A stretch of 64,000 nt of DNA, taken from assembly GCF_006516965.1 (NCBI RefSeq), contig NZ_VHLH01000003.1, positions 22,216 to 86,215 on the forward strand. Direction: 5' to 3'. The position numbers were made by a program, and so were the translations under genes. This document shows, one piece after another, positions 8,890 through 17,770 of the stretch; position 1 is the first letter of the stretch; every line of letters begins with the position of its first letter. The notes under the pieces are model-generated. The model was not told the origin of the DNA, searched no databases, and saw nothing but the letters and a program-made list of their open reading frames with translations. The DNA comes from Pararhizobium mangrovi (lineage in GTDB: Bacteria > Pseudomonadota > Alphaproteobacteria > Rhizobiales > Rhizobiaceae).

Positions 8890-9971
8890 TGGCTTCGATC
8901 AGCCTGCGCAAGCTCGTGAAGAAGTTCGGCGAACTGACGGTCATTCCCGATCTCGACCTCGAAATACCCGATCGCGAGTTCGTCGTGCTGGTCGGACCGT
9001 CCGGCTGCGGCAAGTCCACATTGCTTCGCATCCTCGCCGGCCTCGAGACGATCGACGGCGGCGAGGTGATGATCGGCGAAGAGCGCGTGAACGGCGTTCC
9101 CGCCGCCAAGCGCGACATCGCCATGGTCTTCCAGGACTACGCGCTCTATCCGCACATGACCGTTCGCCAGAACATGGCCTTCGCGCTGGAAAACAAGGGC
9201 GCGGACAAGGCCGAAATCGAACGGCGCATCACCGAGGCGAGCCGCCTTCTCGATATTGGCGATTATCTCGATCGTCGGCCGAAGGCGCTTTCGGGCGGCC
9301 AGCGCCAGCGCGTCGCTATGGGCCGGGCGATCGTGCGCGACCCGAAGGTGTTCCTCTTCGACGAGCCGCTTTCCAATCTCGACGCCAAGCTGCGCGCGGC
9401 GGTGCGCGCCGAGATCAAGGCGCTCGCCCAGAAGATCCGAACGACGATGGTCTTCGTGACGCACGATCAGATCGAGGCGATGACGATGGCCGACCGGATC
9501 GTCGTCATGAAGGCCGGCGTCATCCAGCAGGTCGGCAAGCCGGAAGAGATCTACGAGCGGCCGGTCAACATGTTCGTCGCCGGTTTCATCGGCTCGCCCG
9601 CCATGAACTTCTTCCCCGTCACCGTCGAGGGAGATGACCTGCGCCTGCAGACCGGCGACACGGTTCCGGGCCATGCCGTACCGGGCTTCGCGACGCTTTC
9701 GGCCGGGCAGGACCGGCAGATCGTTCTCGGTATCCGGCCCGAACATCTCGACGGAGCCGGCGAAGGCAAGGGCGAGGGCGTTCCGATCACCGTCGATCTC
9801 GTCGAGCCGCTCGGTTCGGATACGCTGATCCACTTCACGCTCGGCGACGTCGCGGCGATCGCCCGGGTTTCGCCGGACCTGCGGCTTGCCCCCGGCGACC
9901 GGGTCTCGCTCGTCCCCGCCCCGGGCAAGGCGCGCCTCTTCGATGCCGAAAGCGGGAAGGCCATCCAATGA
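8889..9971 (+). CDS. ABC transporter ATP-binding protein (UgpC/MsmK type)
   Basis: 360-residue ATPase of a CUT1 importer. Walker A GPSGCGKST is near residue 37, the signature LSGGQRQRVAMGRAI near residue 136, Walker B VFLFDEPLSNLD near residue 156, and the switch histidine lies in FVTHDQ. The C-terminal third is the regulatory TOBE domain usual for MalK/UgpC proteins. The start ATG shares bases with the TGA of the dehydrogenase gene (TGATG), with GAGGAGGAG upstream. It energises the permease pair at 6170-7876. Confidence 0.94.
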   Translation: MASISLRKLVKKFGELTVIPDLDLEIPDREFVVLVGPSGCGKSTLLRILAGLETIDGGEVMIGEERVNGVPAAKRDIAMVFQDYALYPHMTVRQNMAFALENKGADKAEIERRITEASRLLDIGDYLDRRPKALSGGQRQRVAMGRAIVRDPKVFLFDEPLSNLDAKLRAAVRAEIKALAQKIRTTMVFVTHDQIEAMTMADRIVVMKAGVIQQVGKPEEIYERPVNMFVAGFIGSPAMNFFPVTVEGDDLRLQTGDTVPGHAVPGFATLSAGQDRQIVLGIRPEHLDGAGEGKGEGVPITVDLVEPLGSDTLIHFTLGDVAAIARVSPDLRLAPGDRVSLVPAPGKARLFDAESGKAIQ

Positions 9972-10005
9972 ACGGCTCTCTGCGCCGGTCGAAAGGATCC
10001 AGGCG

Positions 10006-10929
10006 GTGAACGCGGCATCCGCCAAGCCCACTCGCGTGATCTGCGTCGGCCTGTCGGCGCTCGACCACATATGGCAGGCGGAGCGGCTCCCGGGTGCGGA
10101 TCTTTCGAAGACGCGAGCGGAAAGCTTCGCGACGCGCGGCGGGGGCATGGCGGCGACGGCCGCCGTTACGGTCGCGAAGCTCGGAGGCGACGCGCGGTTC
10201 TGGGGACGTGCCGGCGACGATCCGGCCGGTCATGTCATGCGGGATCAGATGGCCGGGGAAGGTGTGGACACCCGATGGTTCCGCCTCTTCGAGCAAGCCC
10301 GGTCCTCCGTCTCCGGCGTCTTCGTCGATCGGGCAGGCGAACGTCACATCGTCAATTTCCGTGGAGGCGACATGCCGGAAGATGCGGGCTGGCTGCCGCT
10401 GTCCGACATCCGCGAGGCGGGTTGCGTGCTCGCCGACCCACGGTGGCCGGAAGGTGCCGTCGCGGCGTTCGATGCCGCGCGCAAAGCCGGCGTCGCGACG
10501 GTGCTCGACGGAGACGTCGCCGACACGCAGGTGTTCGAGCGCATCCTGCCCTTCACCGACCATGCGATCTTTTCCGAACCGGCGTTGCGCGCGTTGGCGG
10601 GCTCCCGGACGAGTGACGCCCTCGAAGCGATCGAGGCGCGCTTCGGCTGCACCGTCGTCGCGGTCACGCTCGGCGGGGAAGGGGTCGCGTGGCGCTGCAA
10701 GGGCACCGAGATGCGCCTGCCTGCCCACGAAGTGGCCGTCGTCGACACGAACGGCGCCGGCGACGTCTTCCACGGGGCTTACGCGCTTGCCGTCGCGAAC
10801 GGCATGCAGGTCGCGGAAGCGATGCGCTTCGCCTCGGCCGCCGCCGCCTTGAAGTGCACCCGGCCCGACGGGCGAAGCGCCATTCCCACCTTCGACGAAG
10901 TCATCCAGTTCCAGAGGAAACATTCATGA
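10006..10929 (+). CDS. PfkB-family carbohydrate kinase
   Basis: 307-residue ribokinase/PfkB-family kinase that transfers phosphate from ATP to a sugar. The N-terminal substrate segment is ICVGLSALDHIW. The catalytic signature DTNGAGD is at 247-253, with D253 as the general base. I chose the GTG at 10006, which gives the usual length; a longer in-frame start would overlap the ATPase gene. The stop overlaps the next ATG, coupling it to the aldolase gene. Kinase followed by a LacD-type aldolase suggests phosphorylation of a ketose or ketose phosphate, followed by cleavage. The sulfofructose kinase YihV belongs to the same family and is an alternative reading. The substrate is not determined. Confidence 0.88.
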   Translation: MNAASAKPTRVICVGLSALDHIWQAERLPGADLSKTRAESFATRGGGMAATAAVTVAKLGGDARFWGRAGDDPAGHVMRDQMAGEGVDTRWFRLFEQARSSVSGVFVDRAGERHIVNFRGGDMPEDAGWLPLSDIREAGCVLADPRWPEGAVAAFDAARKAGVATVLDGDVADTQVFERILPFTDHAIFSEPALRALAGSRTSDALEAIEARFGCTVVAVTLGGEGVAWRCKGTEMRLPAHEVAVVDTNGAGDVFHGAYALAVANGMQVAEAMRFASAAAALKCTRPDGRSAIPTFDEVIQFQRKHS

Positions 10930-11960
10930 CGACTATTGGCAAGAATCGCGGCCTTGCGCGGCTCGCCGACGATCACGGCTACTTCACGATGGTCGCGCTC
11001 GACCAGCGCCCCCCGCTGATCGCCGCCATCGCCAAGGCCCGGGGCATCGAGCCCGAGGCGGTGACCTTCGAGGATATGCTTCAGGCCAAGCGGCTGCTCG
11101 TCGAGACGCTGGCCGAGGATGCGAGCTCGATGCTCTTCGACCCGAACTTCGCCATGCCGGCGGCAATCGATATCCTGCCGAAGAAGACCGGCCTGATCGT
11201 GACGCTGGAAGAGCACCGCACGCAGGAGACGGCGGAAGGGCGCAAGTCGCGCGCGATCGACAACTGGAGCGTCGAAAAGATCCGCCGGATCGGCGGCGAC
11301 GGCGTCAAGGTGCTCGCATGGTATCGGCCGGACGCGAGCCCGGAAATCATCGAGCACCAGAAGGAATTCGTGCGATCCGTCGGCGAGGAATGCCGGCGCC
11401 ACGACATTCCGTACGTCCTGGAACTGCTGGTCTATCCCTTCATGGGCAGCGACCGGCATACCAGCGACTACGTCGAATCGCCCGACAAGCGCGCCGAACT
11501 CGTCGTTGAAAGCGTGCGCGAGTTCGCCAAGCCGGAATACGGTGTCGATCTCTACAAGCTCGAAACCCCCGTACCGGCCGCCTCGCTGCCGCATCCGGAT
11601 GCCGGTACCGAGGCAAGCGAGGCGACCGCCCAGTTCGAGGCCGTCGGATCCATTTGCCGCGAGGCCGGCATTCCCTGGGTCATGCTTTCGGGCGGGGCCG
11701 CACCCGAACAGTTCGAGCGCGTCCTGACTTACGCGTATGCCGCCGGTGCCCAAGGCTTCCTGGCCGGACGCACCATCTGGCTGAACGCGATCGAAAGCCA
11801 CTTCCCGGATGTCGAGAGGACCAGCGCCGCCCTTCGCAAGGAAGGCCATGGCCGCCTGCGCGACCTCACGGCCCTGACCGCCCGGCTGGCAAAGCCATGG
11901 GCGCCGCACTACGAGAAGAATACCGCGAAGGCGGAAGGGGATTTCGCGAAGGGCTACTGA
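10926..11960 (+). CDS. Class I aldolase, LacD/YihT family
   Basis: 344-residue Schiff-base aldolase of the LacD family. That family holds tagatose-1,6-bisphosphate aldolase and also YihT, the sulfofructose-1-phosphate aldolase of E. coli. The Schiff-base lysine is K211 in DLYKLETPVP (YKVEVP in LacD). A second active-site lysine, K128, lies in GDGVKVLAW. It presumably splits a ketose phosphate into dihydroxyacetone phosphate and a C3 aldehyde. It is translationally coupled to the PfkB kinase. Whether the aldehyde is glyceraldehyde phosphate or sulfolactaldehyde cannot be told from sequence alone. It is the last gene of the coupled set; 66 bp separate it from a sulfatase gene. Confidence 0.85.
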   Translation: MTTIGKNRGLARLADDHGYFTMVALDQRPPLIAAIAKARGIEPEAVTFEDMLQAKRLLVETLAEDASSMLFDPNFAMPAAIDILPKKTGLIVTLEEHRTQETAEGRKSRAIDNWSVEKIRRIGGDGVKVLAWYRPDASPEIIEHQKEFVRSVGEECRRHDIPYVLELLVYPFMGSDRHTSDYVESPDKRAELVVESVREFAKPEYGVDLYKLETPVPAASLPHPDAGTEASEATAQFEAVGSICREAGIPWVMLSGGAAPEQFERVLTYAYAAGAQGFLAGRTIWLNAIESHFPDVERTSAALRKEGHGRLRDLTALTARLAKPWAPHYEKNTAKAEGDFAKGY

Positions 11961-12026
11961 GGAAACGGGCACGCGTCGGAACGACCGTCGCCCTTCGAAA
12001 GCGGGTCCGTCATCGAGAGTAAGCCA

Positions 12027-13478
12027 ATGTCGAAAATCAGGAGGACGACCGCACCCAACGTCGTCTGGATATTCTGCGATCAGCTGAGAACGGACGCGCT
12101 GAGTTGTTATCGCAAACGATGCGAGGATATCCATACACCGAACATCGACGCCATCGCTGAACGCGGAACGCTCTTCGAGCAGTTCTTCGTCAACTCGCCC
12201 ATCTGTACGCCGTCCAGGACGTGCTTTCTGACCGGCCTCTACCCCGAGCAGTCGGGCGTCTATCACAATGAGGGGTTTTCTCGTGAGCTTCGGTTCCCCG
12301 AATCGGCCGTCACGGTCCCGGAGACGTTTGCTGCGGCGGGATATGTGACGGCCAATTTCGGCAAGTCCCACGTACCTGCACCGTTGTCTCCCTGGCAGAT
12401 GAACGACACGGCCGGCGGTCTCGTGAGCGACCCGCGTGCCAGCGGCGCCGTCGACGGAGCGACGATTATCCGATCAGCAGCGAACGATCACATCATCGCT
12501 GGTATTCATGCGGACGACGTATTCTTCGAGCCCGAGCGGGTGGCGCAGAATGTCGAGAAATTTCTGGACGAAGCCGAAGGTCCGTTTTTCGTTCGTGCGT
12601 CGATCCTGCAACCCCATACGCCGATCGTCGTGCCGGAGAAATATGCCGGTCGATACGACGCCGAAGCGTCTCCCGGGAAGATTGTCCGGCATCCGAACCT
12701 AAGCAGGTTCGAAACGAAGTTCGCGGAAACGGTCCGGGACGACCGATTGTCGGAGCACGATTTCCGTTTGGCCCAGGCGCTATACTACGATCTCGTCTCG
12801 TGGATAGACGACCAGGTCGGACGGATCATGCAGGCTCTGCGCAGAAACGGACTTCTCGACGACACGATCGTCCTCTTTGGTTCCGACCATGGCGCGTATG
12901 TGGGCGAGGAGGGCGTGCTCGACATGAAGCATACCTTCGCCCCCCAGGTTCACAGGGTTCCGTTCATCGTCAGCGGCCCCGGCGTCCCTCGCGACCATCG
13001 TCGTTCGGACATTGCGGAAAGCGTGGACTTTGCGCCGTCGCTCTGCGCGCTTGCCGGACTCGATGCCGATCCGCAATATCGAGGACGGGATCTGTTTTCC
13101 GATCCTGAGCCCGAGTACGTTTACGGAACCGTCGGCTACGGAGCCGAGGGCAGCTTCATGCAGCCGATCTATGGTGCCGGGATGTTCGACGATACGCACG
13201 GTTGGCCGCGACGTGCATGCATCCGAACGAAGCGCTTTCGTCTCGACATGAATGTTCGCATCGATGGGCATGTTCCCGACGCCGCGTACGAGGACATCTT
13301 CCTGGCCGACGTCGAGAACGACCCCGAAGAAACGGAGAATATCGCTTCGGTTCCCGAGTTCGCCGACACCGTCATGAGATTGAAGGGCGAACTGAAGAAC
13401 CATATCCGTAATTCCGTCGAGCCCGACTTGAGTGCGGTGTACGCAGGCTTCCAGTACGGCGACCCGCCGGGGGTATGA
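12027..13478 (+). CDS. Sulfatase (alkaline phosphatase superfamily), second copy type
   Basis: 483-residue type I sulfatase. The N-terminal metal motif is NVVWIFCDQLRTDALS. The canonical formylglycine motif C60-T-P-S-R64 is followed by TCFLTG. The second metal site is LFGSDHGAYVGEEG. No signal peptide is visible (MSKIRRTTAP), so the enzyme should be cytoplasmic unless exported another way. It is only distantly similar to the sulfatase at 680-2161. The gene follows the transporter-kinase-aldolase set on the same strand and is probably cotranscribed, so it may desulfate the imported compound. Its bases are visibly less GC-rich than the flanking genes, hinting at separate acquisition. Confidence 0.9.
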   Translation: MSKIRRTTAPNVVWIFCDQLRTDALSCYRKRCEDIHTPNIDAIAERGTLFEQFFVNSPICTPSRTCFLTGLYPEQSGVYHNEGFSRELRFPESAVTVPETFAAAGYVTANFGKSHVPAPLSPWQMNDTAGGLVSDPRASGAVDGATIIRSAANDHIIAGIHADDVFFEPERVAQNVEKFLDEAEGPFFVRASILQPHTPIVVPEKYAGRYDAEASPGKIVRHPNLSRFETKFAETVRDDRLSEHDFRLAQALYYDLVSWIDDQVGRIMQALRRNGLLDDTIVLFGSDHGAYVGEEGVLDMKHTFAPQVHRVPFIVSGPGVPRDHRRSDIAESVDFAPSLCALAGLDADPQYRGRDLFSDPEPEYVYGTVGYGAEGSFMQPIYGAGMFDDTHGWPRRACIRTKRFRLDMNVRIDGHVPDAAYEDIFLADVENDPEETENIASVPEFADTVMRLKGELKNHIRNSVEPDLSAVYAGFQYGDPPGV

Positions 13479-13773
13479 CCGATCCGAGAAGTTGCGGTTC
13501 TACCGGAATCTACACTGTACTCGGATCGGCCGTGGATGCTCTTCCGCCAGCAAGAACGGTCTCCTCCATATAAGACAGAGAACTAAGTTCCGTCGCGCAG
13601 TATTGTACGCATGATGACGGTGCCGCTTGAAGCTTGCCAGGCATCGGCAATCGGCACGGACTTTCTCCAGAAGCATTCGACTGTCGCCGAACGACCAAAC
13701 GGCGCTGGATCGAGAAAGACGGGCACGGAAGATCCGCACCCGTCTCGATGTTGGAGGATGGCCTGTTCGTCGC
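13479..13773. other. Intergenic region between convergent genes
   Basis: 295 bp between the sulfatase and the convergent aldehyde dehydrogenase gene. No gene with a plausible start and codon pattern is visible on either strand. Composition is lower in GC than the flanks, like the preceding sulfatase gene. No clear factor-independent terminator was found. Possibly a remnant of an insertion boundary, but nothing identifiable remains. Confidence 0.5.
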
Positions 13774-15213
13774 CTATCCGGTGAAGTGCGAGACGTATTT
13801 CGACACGAGATAGGACTCGATCGCGTCGGCACCGCCTTCGGTGCCGTGGCCGGAATCCTTGACGCCGCCGAAGGGGACTTCGGGAATGGCGAGGCCGTTG
13901 TGGTTGATCGTCGTCATGCCCGCCTCGATGCCCATGCCGAGCGCCTGCGCGGTCTCGCCAGAACTCGTGAAGGCGTAGGAGGCGAGGCCGTAGGGCAGGC
14001 GGTTCGATTCCTCGAGCGCCTCGTCGAGCGAGGAGAACGGCATGAAGGAAGCGACCGGGCCGAACGGCTCCTCGTTCATGATGCGTGCGGTCGTCGGCAC
14101 GTTGGCGAGCACCGTCGGCTCGAAGAAATAGCCCTTGTTGCCAACGCGCCGGCCGCCCGTCTTGAGCTCCGCGCCGTTGTCGACGGCATCCTGGATCATT
14201 TCCTCGACGGCCGGGATACGACGGTCGTTGGCGAGCGGGCCCATCTGGCTTCCGTCTTCCATGCCGTTGCCGACCTTGATCGCCTTGCTCGCCTCGGTGA
14301 AGGCGTCGACCACCTTGTCGTAGACGCCCTTCTGGACGAGGAAGCGCGTCGGCGAGACGCAGACCTGACCGGCATTGCGGAACTTCGCCGCTGCGAGAAC
14401 CTTCACGGCCTTGTCGAGATCGGCATCGTCGAAGACGATCGCCGGCGCGTGGCCGCCGAGTTCCATCGTCGAGAGTTTCATGTGCTCACCGGCGAGTGCT
14501 GCGAGATGCTTGCCGACCGGCGTCGAACCGGTGAACGAGATCTTGCGGATCACCGGATGCGGAATTAGGTATTCGGAGATTTCCGCCGGCACGCCGTAGA
14601 CGAGATTGACCGCGCCCTTCGCCACCCCGGCGTCGGCGAAGGCACGGATCAGCTCGGCGGGCGAACCCGGCGTTTCCTCCGGCGCCTTGACGATGATGGA
14701 ACAGCCGGCCGCGAGCGCGCCGGAAAGCTTGCGCACGATCTGGTTGATCGGGAAGTTCCACGGCGTGAAGGCGGCGACCGGACCGACGGGCTGCTTGACC
14801 ACCATGTTCACGACGCCGTCGGCGCGCGCCGGCACGATCCGGCCATAGGTGCGCCGCGCCTCTTCGGCGAACCAGTCGATCGTATCGGATGCGCCGAGGA
14901 TTTCGCCGCGTGCTTCGGCAAGCGGCTTGCCCTGTTCGCGGGTCATGATCGCGGCAATCCGGTCGACGCGTTCGCGCAGCAGCTCGGCCGCCTTGCGCAT
15001 CGTCTTGTAGCGCTCGAAGGCAGGTACCGCGCTCCAGGTCCTGAAGCCGGCATCCGCTGCCTCGAGTGCGGCGTCGAGATCGGGGATCGTCGCATGGGCG
15101 ACGGTGCCGATGACCTCTTCGCTCGCCGGATCGATGATCTCGAGCGTCTTGCCCTCGACCCCGTCGCGCCATTCGCCGTTGATGAAGAGTTGCGTGGATG
15201 GATAGTCGGTCAT
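13774..15213 (-). CDS. NAD(P)-dependent aldehyde dehydrogenase (GabD-like)
   Basis: 479-residue aldehyde dehydrogenase most like succinate-semialdehyde dehydrogenase. The catalytic cysteine is C285 in [12 protein letters not shown], the general base E251 is in MELGGHAP, and the oxyanion asparagine N153 is in PWNFP. It oxidises an aldehyde to a carboxylate. The start at 15213 is set by GGAAGGAAACC upstream. It follows the enolase-superfamily gene by 44 bp on the same strand. Known sulfolactaldehyde dehydrogenases of rhizobia and Pseudomonas are GabD-like. In this sulfur-rich context that role (sulfolactaldehyde to sulfolactate) is as plausible as oxidation of succinate or 2-oxoglutarate semialdehyde. 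The choice is inference. Confidence 0.88.
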   Translation of the reverse strand: MTDYPSTQLFINGEWRDGVEGKTLEIIDPASEEVIGTVAHATIPDLDAALEAADAGFRTWSAVPAFERYKTMRKAAELLRERVDRIAAIMTREQGKPLAEARGEILGASDTIDWFAEEARRTYGRIVPARADGVVNMVVKQPVGPVAAFTPWNFPINQIVRKLSGALAAGCSIIVKAPEETPGSPAELIRAFADAGVAKGAVNLVYGVPAEISEYLIPHPVIRKISFTGSTPVGKHLAALAGEHMKLSTMELGGHAPAIVFDDADLDKAVKVLAAAKFRNAGQVCVSPTRFLVQKGVYDKVVDAFTEASKAIKVGNGMEDGSQMGPLANDRRIPAVEEMIQDAVDNGAELKTGGRRVGNKGYFFEPTVLANVPTTARIMNEEPFGPVASFMPFSSLDEALEESNRLPYGLASYAFTSSGETAQALGMGIEAGMTTINHNGLAIPEVPFGGVKDSGHGTEGGADAIESYLVSKYVSHFTG

Positions 15214-15257
15214 GGTGCGGTTTCCTTCCTGTGTGTGTCTTCGCGCTGCCTGGCCAG

Positions 15258-16391
15258 TCAGCATGGTGGCAGTTCGATGCGATAGGGTTCAAGGTCGCGC
15301 AAGGGCGGTCGAACGCCGATGCCCGGCGTATCCCCCGGAGAGAGTGCGCCGTCGCGGATTGGCCCGAGCTGCGAGAAGATCGCCTCGCGCAGCGGGTTCG
15401 GGTTGGCATCGACCTCCAGTGCGCCGCCGCCGCCGATGGCGGCCAGCAGATGAAACGAGGCCGCAAGCCCGATGCCGCCGCCGAGCCAGTGCGGGCAGTA
15501 GACAAGACCGGCCTCAACCGCCTCGCGGCAGATCTCGCGGTTTGCGGTGATGCCACCCCACTTGCCGATGTCGGGCTGAAGATAGGCAAGGCCCATAGCG
15601 CGGATCGCGACGTCGAAATCGCGTTTCCCGCGGACGTTCTCGCCGGCTGCGAGCGGAACCGGGGACCACCGCGAAAGATCCGTCCAGACCGGCGCCGGAA
15701 CGTCTGCGCGCATCGGCTCCTCGAGCCAGACCGGCGCGAACTCCGCGCAGGCTTCGGCCATCGCGAGCGCGGTTTCTCGATCCCAGGCCTGGTTGGCATC
15801 GATCATCAGGGGCGTTTGGGCGCCGAACGTCGCGCGCAGTGTTCTGAGGTTCGAGATATCCTTCTCGCGGCCGAAGCCGACCTTCAGCTTGAAGCGCCGG
15901 TAGCCCTCCGCGTACCTTTTGGTCGCCACGTCTTCCCAGCCGTCGGCGTTCAGACCGCTTGCGTAAAGGGGAACGTCCGCGGCCCCCACCGCGCCGAGGT
16001 GACGGTAGAGCGGTTCGCCGGCGCGCCTCGCGGAAAGGTCCCAGACCGCCAGATCGATGCCGGCGATCGCCTGGGCGATGGGGCCGTCCTCGCCGCTCTG
16101 GATGGCGAGCACCTCCGTGCTTCTCACCAGCATGTCGTAAACGTCGGCAGGCTCTTCCCAGGAACGATCGACGATAAGCGGAGCGAGCGTTTCGCGGATG
16201 AGGCGGGCACGATGTTCGGCGCCGACGGACGGGAAGTTGCACCAGCTTTCGCCCCAACCTTCGGCACCGTCCGCGTCGACGACGCGAACGAAGAGGGCCG
16301 GGCGATCGCGCATGACGCCGAACGATGTGACGACCGGAGTCTCGATGGGGAAACGGTAGACGTACGGTTCGATGCAGGCGATGCGGATCAT
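15258..16391 (-). CDS. Enolase-superfamily enzyme (mandelate racemase/sugar-acid dehydratase group)
   Basis: 377-residue member of the mandelate racemase/muconate-lactonising subgroup. Active-site elements are the KxK motif K168-L-K170, metal ligands D198 (MIDANQAW), E224 (WLEEPM) and E251 (GEN), and H301 in CPHWLGG. These enzymes abstract the alpha proton of a carboxylate, commonly dehydrating sugar acids. The start at 16391 ([10 protein letters not shown]) follows AAAGGACC. It lies between the LacI regulator gene and the aldehyde dehydrogenase gene on the same strand, so it likely belongs to the same catabolic route. The substrate acid is unknown; a racemase or cycloisomerase function is not excluded. 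Confidence 0.85.
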   Translation of the reverse strand: MIRIACIEPYVYRFPIETPVVTSFGVMRDRPALFVRVVDADGAEGWGESWCNFPSVGAEHRARLIRETLAPLIVDRSWEEPADVYDMLVRSTEVLAIQSGEDGPIAQAIAGIDLAVWDLSARRAGEPLYRHLGAVGAADVPLYASGLNADGWEDVATKRYAEGYRRFKLKVGFGREKDISNLRTLRATFGAQTPLMIDANQAWDRETALAMAEACAEFAPVWLEEPMRADVPAPVWTDLSRWSPVPLAAGENVRGKRDFDVAIRAMGLAYLQPDIGKWGGITANREICREAVEAGLVYCPHWLGGGIGLAASFHLLAAIGGGGALEVDANPNPLREAIFSQLGPIRDGALSPGDTPGIGVRPPLRDLEPYRIELPPC

Positions 16392-16494
16392 CGAGCGGGT
16401 CCTTTCGCGCGTTTCCATGCTGGCGCGCATGGCGTCACTTCGTCCCGTACGCGCGGCGCGTTATCGCGTGTGCGGTGCGCGTCGGGCACGCAGG

Positions 16495-17559
16495 TCACGC
16501 GCCGTCGCCCGGTGCCGGTGCGGTCGATTCGCGGACGACGAGCGAAAAGTCCAGCTCGTGGTGGCGGATTGCCGGCATGCCGGAAAGCGTGTGGACCAGA
16601 TACTCACCGGCACGCTGCCATATCTCGTCCGTCGGCATATGGATCGTCGTCAGGGCGGGGTGAAGGTGTCGGCTCCATTCGAGGTCGTCGAAGCCGACGA
16701 CGGAAACGGATTCGGGAACCGGAAGGCCAAGCTTCGCCGCTTCGAGAAGCACGCCGTAGGCGATGACGTCGTTGCCGCATACGACGGCGGTCGGCCTATC
16801 CTTCAGGCCGAAGAGGGCGCGGGCCGCCGCGCGCGCCTCGTCCAGGCGATAGTTCACCTGAAGCGTCCAGTCGGGCCGCATCGAAAGCCCCGCCTCTTCG
16901 AGCGCTTCCTTTACGCCGCGAAGGCGGGCCTGCGCGCGGTCGTTGTTGCGCTGCATGGCGGCGACCATGGCGATGCGCCGGTGGCCGAGGCCGGTGAGGT
17001 GGCGCGTGACGCTCCGGCCGGCGGCTGCGTTGTCCGTGCCGATGCTGGCATAGGGCTTGTGCGGCTCGTAGACGCCGACATTGACGAAGGGGATGCACTG
17101 GTCGGTCAGGAGCTTGCGCAGCTCCGCATGGTGCTCGTCGCCGCGCAGGATGAGCCCGTCGATGCCGCGACTGACGAGGTTGCGCGCCTGCTTCAGCTCG
17201 ACGTCGAGGTCGTACTCGTTCGTCGCGAGCAGCAGAAGATGGTCCCGGGAGGCGAGGTAGCGCTGCAGGCTCTGTAGCCCCTGTGCGAACATCGCGTTGT
17301 CGACGGTCGGCACGATCGCGCCGATCGTGCGGGTACGGCGTACAGTCAGCGCGCGCGCCGAAGCGTCCGGAATGTAGCCGACCTCGTCGATGGTGGCGGC
17401 GATGCGGGCGCGCAGCTCGGCGCTGACCGAATTGGGATTGTTGAGCGAACGGGAGACCGTGGCCGTGGAGACCCCGGCACGGGTCGCAACTTCCCGGATA
17501 CCGACGCCCCTTGCTCCCTCCCGATTGCGTGTTCTCGACTTTTTAATAACCGGTTTCAT
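16495..17559 (-). CDS. LacI-family transcriptional regulator
   Basis: 354-residue repressor with the N-terminal helix-turn-helix IREVATRAGVSTATVSRSLN (21-40), a hinge with ARALTVRRTRTIGAIVPT, and a periplasmic-binding-like effector domain. Such proteins bind palindromes with a central CG and release DNA when they bind a sugar-type inducer. The gene is divergent from the second binding-protein gene. The shared 211-bp region carries TTGTAATCGGTTACAA. AACCGGTT (17548-17555) overlaps its own start codons and might serve autoregulation. It very probably controls both binding-protein promoters (4586 and 17685). Confidence 0.92.
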   Translation of the reverse strand: MKPVIKKSRTRNREGARGVGIREVATRAGVSTATVSRSLNNPNSVSAELRARIAATIDEVGYIPDASARALTVRRTRTIGAIVPTVDNAMFAQGLQSLQRYLASRDHLLLLATNEYDLDVELKQARNLVSRGIDGLILRGDEHHAELRKLLTDQCIPFVNVGVYEPHKPYASIGTDNAAAGRSVTRHLTGLGHRRIAMVAAMQRNNDRAQARLRGVKEALEEAGLSMRPDWTLQVNYRLDEARAAARALFGLKDRPTAVVCGNDVIAYGVLLEAAKLGLPVPESVSVVGFDDLEWSRHLHPALTTIHMPTDEIWQRAGEYLVHTLSGMPAIRHHELDFSLVVRESTAPAPGDGA

Positions 17560-17673
17560 CCAAACGTTTCGTCAGGTGTCGAAGATTATCAGCCCGAAGC
17601 CGCGACGAAAGAGCATAATCGCATGTCTTCGTAACCGGCACAAAATTTCCTGCTCGTAGAGCGAGAATGCTCC

Positions 17674-17701
17674 TTGATGTCAATTTGTAATCGGTTACAA
17701 T
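17674..17701 (+). promoter_or_regulatory. Sigma-70-type promoter of second binding-protein gene
   Basis: TTGATG at 17674-17679, a 16-bp spacer, and TACAAT at 17696-17701. The operator palindrome 17685-17700 covers the spacer and -10 box. The coding start is 70 bp downstream, with GAGGAGG just before it. Confidence 0.6.
17685..17700. promoter_or_regulatory. Putative LacI-family operator (16-bp palindrome)
   Basis: TTGTAATCGGTTACAA is palindromic except for one base pair and shares the GTAAYCGGTTAC core with the site at 4586-4597. A half-site, GTAACCGGCAC, lies at 17631-17641. It stands between the LacI gene and the divergent binding-protein gene. Confidence 0.72.
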
Positions 17702-17770
17702 CCCGATCGTCCGATGCGTGGCGCGTTTGCTTCTTTATGTCGCCACGCAAACGCATTCGGGAGGAGGAGC

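Noticed and set aside
10779..12371. Long minus-strand frame across the kinase, aldolase and sulfatase genes
   Set aside because: It spans parts of three well-supported plus-strand genes and has no domain features.
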